Source: Richelia sinica FACHB-800
GTDB taxonomy: Bacteria > Cyanobacteriota > Cyanobacteriia > Cyanobacteriales > Nostocaceae
DNA length: 64,000 bases
Assembly (NCBI RefSeq): GCF_014698825.1
Contig: NZ_JACJTT010000023.1
Location: 1 to 64,000, forward strand
Direction of reading: 5' to 3'
The position numbers and the translations under genes are program-made. Below the pieces are notes generated by a model. The model worked only from the letters and a program-made list of their open reading frames with translations, searched no databases and was not told the origin of the DNA. Shown here piece by piece: positions 57,046 through 64,000 of this stretch (its first letter is position 1; each line of letters begins with the position of its first letter).

Positions 57046-58395
57046 TCAGCTTAAATGAGGACTACTATATCTCTGTTTCTGCCAAGTCAAGACTTGTTCT
57101 GTCTCCGCTAATGCTGGACTAATACCAAACCACCTCCCCTGACTATCACGATATTCAAATAAATACATACTGCGTAATAAACTCTGATAGTCAGCTTCTC
57201 CATTCACACTTTGCTGCTGCACCACTTCAAACAGTAATTGCCATTGATACTCATCAATTGCTAACAGTAAATCATCGCGATAATCTTTAATTACTGCCTC
57301 TAAACAATCTCTAGAAAAGGGTGGGTCTTGTCTTTGCAAACAGCTATAAAGTAAACCCAATAAATTGCGAATATGTCCACCACTCACCCGGCACAATCTA
57401 TCTAAGGTTGTGGGATGGTCAAATAATTTTGTCATTAAAGATAATCGCTCATTCCAAGGTACTTCTGGAAAAGCTCTCGCTAATAGTAACTGCCGTAATA
57501 ACCACATACCTGGTTCATAATCACTCCCATCTCTTTGCCTCACCAACACCATGGGTAAAACCTTAGGAGCAATACCACCTCCTAATCGGTTTTTGAGGGT
57601 TTCATATTCATTAGAAAAAATCAATGCTAAAGGAATGGTATAAACCAGATGGCATTTTAATCTTCTTAACTGCTCACCTCTATCAATAAATAGATATTCT
57701 GGTTGGGTACGGCCAGAGACAACCTGACGCATATCCACCCGATCTAAATTATCAACAATAACCACCAAACCTTTTTGACCGCGTTTTTTTAACTCCTTAA
57801 TTGCCCTTTCTAAAATCTCCTCATTAATTGCCTGTAAAATGCTGCTAGTGCGAGGTTCTAAATATTGTCTGAGTTGGTTCCGCATCTGGGTACTATCTTT
57901 AGTTCTGGCCGTAATTCTGGCAATACCTAAAGACAATTCTGCTTCTGCTAACTCTATAGGTGTTTGTAAAAAATCACCAACTTCTTTAAACAAATTGACA
58001 AAAAAACTTGGTTTAAGTTTAATGCCAATTCCTTCTAAACTCACACTTACTTGACGAGCTACACTCAACAAAATATCGCTAATATCTATATCTGCCATGT
58101 CCAGGTCTTGACTGGACTCAAAATAAACTACATGAAATCCTGCTAATTGCAGTTCGGCTTTGAGACGTTGTAATTCTGTAGATTTGCCACAACCAATATG
58201 TCCTGTGAATAATTGGCAAGTTGGTTGATCAGGAGAAATCCGCGTAATTGTTCGCTGTAATTCTTCAACAATTTTACAACCACGAACATTAGAAAAATCT
58301 ATATAATACTGCCGATCCAGCGCCTCACTCATATTGAGTCCATAGCTAGGATTACAGGCTTTATAAAAGCGCGGCAAATGAAGTGGATTGTTCAT
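57046..58395 (-). CDS. AAA P-loop ATPase paired with STAND gene
   Basis: About 449 residues from ATG 58395 (the frame runs to 58416 on a TTG). Walker A is GHIGCGKSTE (72-81 of the long frame) and Walker B is GLVVIVDNLDRV. The pattern of a later helical subdomain (LCRVSGGHIRNLLGLLYSCL) is like ORC/Cdc6 or NACHT-adjacent AAA ATPases. No signal or membrane segment is visible. The gene is transcribed just before the STAND/WD40 gene with a 23-bp gap, so the two ATPases probably work as one system. Whether it senses invaders, regulates genes or remodels proteins is unknown. Confidence 0.72.
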   Translation of the reverse strand: MNNPLHLPRFYKACNPSYGLNMSEALDRQYYIDFSNVRGCKIVEELQRTITRISPDQPTCQLFTGHIGCGKSTELQRLKAELQLAGFHVVYFESSQDLDMADIDISDILLSVARQVSVSLEGIGIKLKPSFFVNLFKEVGDFLQTPIELAEAELSLGIARITARTKDSTQMRNQLRQYLEPRTSSILQAINEEILERAIKELKKRGQKGLVVIVDNLDRVDMRQVVSGRTQPEYLFIDRGEQLRRLKCHLVYTIPLALIFSNEYETLKNRLGGGIAPKVLPMVLVRQRDGSDYEPGMWLLRQLLLARAFPEVPWNERLSLMTKLFDHPTTLDRLCRVSGGHIRNLLGLLYSCLQRQDPPFSRDCLEAVIKDYRDDLLLAIDEYQWQLLFEVVQQQSVNGEADYQSLLRSMYLFEYRDSQGRWFGISPALAETEQVLTWQKQRYSSPHLS

Positions 58396-58640
58396 GTAGA
58401 TGAGATGTAGATGCAATTGATTACCCCTTTTTTGCCTGAAGATTATTCTTGAGGCTCAAAAGAGTAGAGAGCTTTTATTCACAATCAACATGGTGCAAAT
58501 TACCAATTTATTAACTGATAATCTTCACCACAATTGGGACAGGATTTATGTTTTCGGTATGTACCTTAAACATATTTGAATTACCAAATTTTGCTTGTTC
58601 TCTGAAGCTGGTTTTGTATCATTTTGAATTGAGGATGTCA

Positions 58641-58690
58641 AGGGGAGTTAGGGGTCTAGGGGTCTAGGGGTGTAAGGGTCTAGGGGTAAC
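58641..58690. repeat. GGGGTCTA tandem repeat
   Basis: Four to six copies of AGGGGTCT-type octamers (GGGGTCTAGGGGTCTAGGGG) lie in the 366-bp gap between the ATPase operon and ftsQ. It is a short tandem repeat typical of this genome. Confidence 0.7.
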
Positions 58691-58782
58691 AAAGAAAGAA
58701 ATTATTTACTCCTAAACTTCTTCTTGACGATTGACTATACTATGTACTCAATGAGTTAAATTAACATCATCAAGGGGTATGC

Positions 58783-59658
58783 ATGGCTGGTATAGTATCA
58801 GTTTCTCGCGCCGATTTAGCCCAGCGTCGTCAGCAATTACGTCGTCAAAGGCAGGTCAAAATATTCCAGGCTCTTTGGCGGACATTAGCTGTTACTGGAC
58901 TGGCCAGTGGATTATGGTGGGGAGCAATTCAACCAATTTGGGTGCTGAAAACGCCTAAACAAATTGAAATCAAATCTGGTCAACAAGTATTACCAGAGTC
59001 AGTGATTCGATCGCTCCTAGCTTTATCCTATCCCCAATCCCTATGGCGAATTGAACCATCAGCGATCGCTACCACTCTCCAGAAACAACCAGCGATCGCT
59101 GAAGCTACTGTTAACCGTCGTTTATTTCCACCCGGTTTAATTATCGAAATCAAAGAACGAGTACCCGTAGCAGTGGCACAAATGCCCAGGCCCGAAAAAT
59201 CAACTACCAACAATAAGTCTCAAAACAATAATTCATTAGCCTTAATAGATGATATTGGTGAATGGATACCCCTAGAAAAATACACTGCTTTGAATCCCAA
59301 CATTAAATTGCCCAGCTTAAAGGTGATTGGTTCTGCAACCCAATGTCGTCCCCACTGGAACCAAATTTATGCAGCTGTCAGTCAAAGCCCCATCCCTGTA
59401 TCAGAAGTTAATTGCCAAAATCCCAACAATTTAATAGTGAAAACGAATTTAGGGAATGTTCATCTTGGTTTGGCCGATCAAGAATTACCACAAAAAATGC
59501 AAATGCTGGGCAAAATGAGTTACTTACCCACAAAAATGAACTTGGCACACATTGACTATATCGATCTCAAAAATATCGATTATCCAACAGTACAAATGAA
59601 CTCCAAATCTAAAAATTCCAGCAGTCAAGATGCTCAAAGTCTGGTTAAGCCACGTTAA
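58783..59658 (+). CDS. ftsQ: Cell division protein FtsQ
   Basis: A single-pass inner-membrane divisome protein. The N-terminal tail is basic (RRQQLRRQRQVK), followed by a membrane segment (LWRTLAVTGLASGLWWGAI). The POTRA domain carries KQIEIKSGQQVLPESVIRSL and AEATVNRRLFPPGLIIEIKE. The beta domain follows. It is 291 residues with a short low-complexity loop (PEKSTTNNKSQNNNS). ftsZ lies 1.3 kb downstream on the same strand, with an orphan frame between them. Confidence 0.9.
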   Translation: MAGIVSVSRADLAQRRQQLRRQRQVKIFQALWRTLAVTGLASGLWWGAIQPIWVLKTPKQIEIKSGQQVLPESVIRSLLALSYPQSLWRIEPSAIATTLQKQPAIAEATVNRRLFPPGLIIEIKERVPVAVAQMPRPEKSTTNNKSQNNNSLALIDDIGEWIPLEKYTALNPNIKLPSLKVIGSATQCRPHWNQIYAAVSQSPIPVSEVNCQNPNNLIVKTNLGNVHLGLADQELPQKMQMLGKMSYLPTKMNLAHIDYIDLKNIDYPTVQMNSKSKNSSSQDAQSLVKPR

Positions 59659-60274
59659 ACTATCAGAATTGGATAAAAAGCAGAGTAATAGGCAAATCTC
59701 AAGCCTCGTGATTCATTGATTCTGAATCAACACATTAATAGTACATTTGCTCTAAATACCTTGAACTTTTGACCCTAGCTAAGAATGACTGATACATGAG
59801 AGATTGTTATTCTCAGCCATAATTTGATTAATTTAACTTCTCATCAAACCCTAACTAAAATGGGGATTAAGTTTTAATTAAAATGAGATAGTCCGCCCTA
59901 GCAACTTCTCTCTCCCAGCTTATGTACTTTCCCAACAGTAATGATAGTCATCATCAAAATTCCGATCCCCTATAAATCTTGACTATCAGGAGAGCAAACA
60001 CTCTCTATTTCAGTTACTGTTGCTTATGGGGTATTAGTGCTCACCTTTCTACCCTGACCTAGTTTTAACCAACTCAGTTGATCTGTACCTGCTGGTGTAT
60101 TAACCCTACTATTGAGGTTTTTTATAAGATAGAATATTGCTTCAACACGATAGTCTGTTAATTACTATTTAATTGGTTTATAGTTGAAAATCTCTCAGTC
60201 AGTTCATTTTTACTACAGCTAAAACCCAGGTAAGCAGCAGCTAATGTTTGCGTATCCACTGGCAATTCTCTCTC
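59659..60274 (+). other. ftsQ-ftsZ intergenic region, upstream part
   Basis: About 615 bp of AT-rich sequence. No terminator or gene was found. It likely carries part of the ftsZ regulatory region, which is long in Nostocales. Confidence 0.4.
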
Positions 60275-60940
60275 ATGGTGAAATCTACTAATCAGACAAT
60301 TCAAACTTCAGATCACAGAGATGACATATTCACTCAAAATATGTCATCCTCGTCTGCTTTGAAGCGTCGATTTACTCTCACCATCTTCAATAGTATTGTT
60401 AACTACCAGCCACTGCCTGGGAATATCAATTCTCTACCCAAACCTATTTGCTACCCAAGCATCAACAAAAATCAATGGGAGAGGATAAAAAGTCAATTTT
60501 TTGTTATTAATATTCTCCACTTACGGTGGTTGAATGTAACAAAAAAATCCAGTTTTATGTATTTTTCTAAGAAAAAGAGTTATAGGCTATACAATAAAAT
60601 CTGGAAAAATCTAGGGTTTTACATTGAAAACACCACTGCTAACTGTAAAATTGATAACCAATGCTACCCTTCCATCATCGGATGGGGTGAAGATTGGAAA
60701 GACAAAAGATACAATGAGCCAAATTGGCACACAAGCAGTCAAGATATGAAAGTGAGGCGGAAGTTATACAGAACAATTTGCGGTAAATGTAGGTATACTT
60801 CTCTAGAATTAAACATGCCTGAAGCGCTTCAGGTAGCTGATGTCATCAAAATCCCCCTCACTGCTCATCCTAGAGCTTTAGAGGTAACAAACACAATAAA
60901 TAGCCTTGCCATGAAAATGGCATTGTCCAACTATAGTTGA
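60275..60940 (+). CDS. Orphan ORF between ftsQ and ftsZ
   Basis: An uninterrupted frame; the ATG at 60275 (MVKSTNQTIQTSDH) gives about 221 residues (the frame extends to a TTG at 60248). It is basic and rich in K, N, Y and S (FSKKKSYRLYNKIWKNLGFY). Four cysteines lie in the second half (ANCKIDNQCYPS, ICGKCRY), a possible metal site. No family is recognised. It ends 53 bp before ftsZ. It may be a taxon-restricted gene or a chance open frame in the ftsZ leader. Confidence 0.35.
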   Translation: MVKSTNQTIQTSDHRDDIFTQNMSSSSALKRRFTLTIFNSIVNYQPLPGNINSLPKPICYPSINKNQWERIKSQFFVINILHLRWLNVTKKSSFMYFSKKKSYRLYNKIWKNLGFYIENTTANCKIDNQCYPSIIGWGEDWKDKRYNEPNWHTSSQDMKVRRKLYRTICGKCRYTSLELNMPEALQVADVIKIPLTAHPRALEVTNTINSLAMKMALSNYS

Positions 60941-60993
60941 CTATTAGGTGAACAACACCAGAAAAAGCCGTTTATCTAAAATTTCCGAATCCA

Positions 60994-62280
60994 ATGACAC
61001 TTGATAATAACCAAGGGCTTACCTATACAAACTCCCAATCTGGGGGACAGCCAGGGTTCTCTCTCACTGTGAACTCCACAAATCCATTTAATAATACCGG
61101 CATAAACATAGGTCAAAATAACGATAATAAAAAAATTCCTGTGGAAAGCAGTCGTATCGGTGATATTGTTCCTGGCCGAGTTGCCAATATTAAAGTGATT
61201 GGTGTTGGTGGTGGCGGTGGTAATGCTGTTAACCGCATGATTGAGTCTGATGTTTCTGGAGTAGAGTTTTGGTCAATCAATACAGATGCTCAGGCTTTGA
61301 CCTTAGCTGGCGCTCCAAGCCGCTTACAAATTGGTCAAAAATTGACCAGAGGTTTAGGTGCAGGTGGTAACCCAGCAATTGGTCAAAAAGCTGCGGAAGA
61401 ATCACGGGATGAAATTGCCACGGCCTTAGAAGGAGCAGATTTAGTATTTATTACCGCTGGTATGGGTGGGGGAACTGGTACAGGTGCAGCCCCCATTGTG
61501 GCAGAAGTCGCCAAGGAAATGGGCGCTTTGACTGTGGGTGTGGTAACACGTCCCTTTGTGTTTGAAGGTCGTCGTCGAACTAGTCAAGCGGAACAGGGAA
61601 TTGAAGGCTTAAAAAGTCGGGTAGATACCCTAATTATTATTCCCAACAACAAGTTATTGGAAGTGATTCCAGAACAAACACCTGTGCAGGAAGCCTTCCG
61701 CTATGCCGATGATGTCCTGCGTCAAGGTGTGCAAGGCATTTCCGATATTATTACGATCCCCGGATTGGTCAATGTGGACTTTGCCGATGTCCGGGCAGTG
61801 ATGGCAGATGCAGGTTCAGCACTGATGGGAATTGGAGTCAGTTCTGGCAAATCAAGAGCTAGGGAAGCAGCAGTTGCAGCTATTTCTTCACCCCTATTGG
61901 AATGTTCTATTGAAGGTGCTAGAGGTGTTGTTTTTAACATTACTGGTGGTAGTGACCTGACTCTCCATGAAGTTAACGCGGCGGCAGAAACTATTTATGA
62001 AGTAGTTGATCCCAATGCCAATATCATTTTTGGAGCAGTTATTGATGACAGGCTCCAGGGAGAAGTGAGAATTACAGTCATTGCGACTGGATTTACAGGT
62101 GAAATCCAAGCACCACCTCCGCAAAATGCTGCTACACCCAGAGTTGTCACCCCTGCGACTAAGCGACCTGTACAGCAATTACCGATCAATCCTCCTGCCT
62201 CCACCCCAGAACCTAGAGAAAAATCATCTGGCTTGGATATTCCCGATTTCTTGAAAAACCGTCGCCCAACGAAAAACTAA
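60994..62280 (+). CDS. ftsZ: Cell division protein FtsZ
   Basis: The tubulin-like GTPase that forms the division ring. The 428 residues include an N-terminal extension typical of Anabaena FtsZ (about 65 residues). The G-box is [20 protein letters not shown], with the N-terminal [16 protein letters not shown]. The T7 loop is [11 protein letters not shown]. The C-terminal tail [11 protein letters not shown] is the partner-binding peptide. Function is certain from sequence. Expression in filaments falls in heterocysts in relatives; no such site was identified here. Confidence 0.98.
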   Translation: MTLDNNQGLTYTNSQSGGQPGFSLTVNSTNPFNNTGINIGQNNDNKKIPVESSRIGDIVPGRVANIKVIGVGGGGGNAVNRMIESDVSGVEFWSINTDAQALTLAGAPSRLQIGQKLTRGLGAGGNPAIGQKAAEESRDEIATALEGADLVFITAGMGGGTGTGAAPIVAEVAKEMGALTVGVVTRPFVFEGRRRTSQAEQGIEGLKSRVDTLIIIPNNKLLEVIPEQTPVQEAFRYADDVLRQGVQGISDIITIPGLVNVDFADVRAVMADAGSALMGIGVSSGKSRAREAAVAAISSPLLECSIEGARGVVFNITGGSDLTLHEVNAAAETIYEVVDPNANIIFGAVIDDRLQGEVRITVIATGFTGEIQAPPPQNAATPRVVTPATKRPVQQLPINPPASTPEPREKSSGLDIPDFLKNRRPTKN

Positions 62281-62288
62281 TTGACTAT

Positions 62289-62308
62289 GAATCTAAGTTT
62301 TTAGATTC
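62289..62308 (+). terminator. Possible terminator after ftsZ
   Basis: GAATCTAA-GTTT-TTAGATTC is a perfect 8-bp stem only 8 bp after the stop codon. It is AT-rich and the T-tract is weak (TATTT), so strength is uncertain. Confidence 0.45.
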
Positions 62309-62909
62309 TATTTACAGTCTCACTCTCAATTGAGTTCTGTAAACTGATTTTCTCTGTTCAATGCTTAATAAGGGAGGTGCCAGCAATTGAGTTGTCGCCC
62401 AATTTCCCCTTTTTGTTTTTGGTTTTAGTCACAAATGAACATAGAGCCGGTAAGGATGGTTACACCTGATTTTGTCACTTTCTTCCCTCTCTGGATGGAT
62501 AGCAAGTGACACTATGGCTAACGCCACTCTCCGCAAAGGACTGTGCAGTTATACTTCGACCTAGCTGTGTACAAGTCGAGCGTAGTCGAGATACAGTACA
62601 TCCCAGGAGACAGGTGACAGTGTTGTAAAAAGATCATGTGAGAAACTTTTTGGTATTAAACTTTTGAAAAATTCATAAAATTAGGAAAAAACTTAATCCC
62701 AACTATAGAAGTAATAAAAATTTATTTTTGTTGAAAGAAACTATATTATTGTATGCATTTTTTATTGAACAAATTCCTTAATTAAGAGGGAAAATCCCCC
62801 AATAGGGCATTGTAAAACTAGAGAAATTTTAGTTTGTTATTAATTTGATGCCTGAAAAATATTCCTTGATGTAATTGACAATCACATTAAGAATTTAGTT
62901 GGGGAAATT
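62309..62909. other. ftsZ-cbiM intergenic region with dispersed repeat
   Basis: About 600 bp. The segment 62553-62590 (CTTCGACCTAGC... AGTCGAGCGTAGTCGAG) is a degenerate inverted repeat related to that at 49972. No cobalamin riboswitch signature (GCCACTG in its proper context) or nickel riboswitch could be recognised, although a metal transporter gene follows. Confidence 0.45.
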
Positions 62910-63833
62910 ATGCATATTCCTGATGGATTTGTATCTGTACCAGTGGCAGCAGCTACCAGTGTTGCGAGTATAGCTGCATTGTCTATTGCTATGGGGCGAT
63001 CGCAAGTCGCTTTTGGTATTCGTCGCGCTCCCATCCTGGGGTTGACCACTGCCTTTATCTTTGCTGCCCAGATGATCAATTTTCCTGTGGCTGGGGGAAC
63101 CAGTGGACATTTATTAGGAGGGACTTTAGCGGCCGTTGTCTTGGGTAGTCCTTGGGCAGGGATGTTATGTATTGCCACCGTTTTGATTATTCAAGCCGTA
63201 CTCTTTGCTGATGGTGGCATTACTGCCTTGGGCGCAAATATTTTGAATATGGCAGTCATTGGGGTGTGGACTGGCTGGATATTAACCCAAACCTTACAAA
63301 GGTTGCTTGGTGGCTACAAAGGACGTTTACCAATCGCTGCGGGGATTGCCGCTGGTGTGAGTGTAGTGGTCGCAGCGATCGCTTGTGCTATTGAATTAGT
63401 CCTATCTGGCACAGCCCCTGGTACAATAGTTCTACCCTCCATCACTGGTATACATATTTTGATTGGTGTGGGTGAAGGCTTAATTACTGGTAGCGTCCTC
63501 ACCTATCTCAGCACCACCAGACCAGACTTATTACCAGGAGATGACCAGAAGTTTCGCGGTTGGTTAGTCCCGGTGGTCAGCATTTTTCTTGTGGCTGGTG
63601 TCTTATCCCTATTTGCCTCAGCCTGGCCCGATGGTTTAGAAAGAGTGGCAGAAAACTTAGGTTTTATCAATTTAGCAGAGCAAGTTAGGGTCAGTATCCC
63701 TACTCCCCTAGCTGAATACGGTATTGAAGGGTGGGGACAAATTGGTACAAGTATCGCTGGTTTAGTGGGGGCTACGGTTTGTTTTGTAGTGGCCTTCGGA
63801 ATTGCCAAAGTTATGAAACCGAAAAATGCTTAA
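62910..63833 (+). CDS. cbiM: CbiM/NikM permease with fused PDGLE domain (ECF Co/Ni transporter)
   Basis: The substrate-binding membrane subunit of an energy-coupling-factor cobalt or nickel transporter. It starts MHIPDGFVSVPV, with the H2 and metal-binding N-terminus of CbiM/NikM (His at position 2). It has about seven hydrophobic helices. The C-terminal part (FASAWPDGLERVAENLGF) is a PDGLE/CbiN-like domain fused to M, the NikMN arrangement. It is 307 residues. A cbiQ-like gene overlaps its last codons (ATG at 63826, stop at 63831-63833), so an operon with T and ATPase subunits follows beyond the window. Confidence 0.92.
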   Translation: MHIPDGFVSVPVAAATSVASIAALSIAMGRSQVAFGIRRAPILGLTTAFIFAAQMINFPVAGGTSGHLLGGTLAAVVLGSPWAGMLCIATVLIIQAVLFADGGITALGANILNMAVIGVWTGWILTQTLQRLLGGYKGRLPIAAGIAAGVSVVVAAIACAIELVLSGTAPGTIVLPSITGIHILIGVGEGLITGSVLTYLSTTRPDLLPGDDQKFRGWLVPVVSIFLVAGVLSLFASAWPDGLERVAENLGFINLAEQVRVSIPTPLAEYGIEGWGQIGTSIAGLVGATVCFVVAFGIAKVMKPKNA

Positions 63834-64000
63834 TCTGTCTTTGCCCCTGCGCTTACAGTTGTCCCTAGTGATGGTGATCGGGGCAGCTTTGTTAAAGCAC
63901 TACGCTTGGCTAAGTTTAGGGATATATGGGGCGATCGCTGTAATTTGGGTATGGTTATTACATGCACCTGTACGAAATTTAACCCACTTACTCGGCGGGG
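63826..64000 (+). CDS. cbiQ: CbiQ/EcfT-like transporter T component (partial)
   Basis: A frame starting with ATG at 63826 overlaps the cbiM stop by 8 nt and runs off the window end (58 codons seen). The start LNLSLPLRLQLSLVMVIGAA, then ALLKHYAWLSLGIYGAIAVI, is hydrophobic, as in the N-terminal helices of CbiQ. The translational overlap with cbiM and the known M-Q-O operon order support the call. The cytoplasmic coupling motifs lie outside the window. Confidence 0.7.
   Translation, partial: MLNLSLPLRLQLSLVMVIGAALLKHYAWLSLGIYGAIAVIWVWLLHAPVRNLTHLLGG

Noticed and set aside
62309-62909. Cobalamin riboswitch before cbiM
   Set aside because: Fragments such as GCCACT occur but not in the order or context of the B12 box and core, so no call was made.

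Overview
The window is chromosomal DNA from a filamentous cyanobacterium, most likely of the Nostocales (Nostoc/Anabaena-like). The evidence is the photosystem genes psaA-psaB, psaE, psb28 and psbO; the subunit gene ndhO; a divinyl reductase-like gene; an acyl-lipid desaturase cluster desC-desA-desB; FtsQ/FtsZ closely resembling those of Anabaena; many GCGATCGC (HIP1) octamers (for example 2111-2118 and 2132-2139); and short tandemly repeated sequences of the kind seen in heterocyst-forming cyanobacteria. No rRNA, tRNA, CRISPR array or complete insertion sequence was recognised.

Layout. 1-4129: an ORF remnant, a KGK-domain protein, glutaminase, and a lipoprotein with a proline-rich tandem repeat. 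4130-8785: psaA-psaB with a strong terminator. 8786-11418: an accessory insert holding a REP-associated tyrosine transposase (RAYT) with its palindromes, and an AT-rich KAP-like P-loop NTPase. 11513-15875: tldE-tldD and cysS on the minus strand. 16081-18993: a large SF1 helicase fused to a RelE-like N-terminus and a TPR-like C-terminus. 19118-26229: core genes (COG0523 metal GTPase, dtd, psb28, moaB, mraY, fibrillin, psaE, mutM, ndhO). 26284-26698: a broken malate dehydrogenase gene. 27315-36000: a DUF442 phosphatase-like gene, an SDR, HlyD, gluconokinase, acireductone dioxygenase, a small secreted protein and the three desaturases.

35999-45162 is the main accessory zone. It holds a PLP enzyme, a GxxExxY gene set exactly between inverted copies of a 28-bp repeat, the bciB-like reductase, a two-gene TcmP / radical-SAM unit, a HicB fragment, a RelE/ParE-type toxin-antitoxin pair, a secreted protein, and a WD40 protein ending in a J domain. 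45630-51008 holds neutral invertase, a lipoprotein pair, sigF and psbO. 51762-58395 holds a small conserved gene converging on a two-gene operon of an AAA ATPase and a 1643-residue STAND NTPase/WD40 protein. 58783-64000 holds ftsQ, an orphan ORF, ftsZ, and the start of an ECF Co/Ni transporter (cbiM, then cbiQ cut by the window end).

The strongest candidates for something little described are the TcmP/radical-SAM pair (39096-41379), the repeat-bounded GxxExxY cassette (37243-37680), the RAYT with its REP set next to a lone NTPase (8788-11418), the toxin-fold/helicase/TPR fusion (16081-18993), and the AAA/STAND operon (52091-58395). All functional statements rest on motif recognition by eye; no database search was run.
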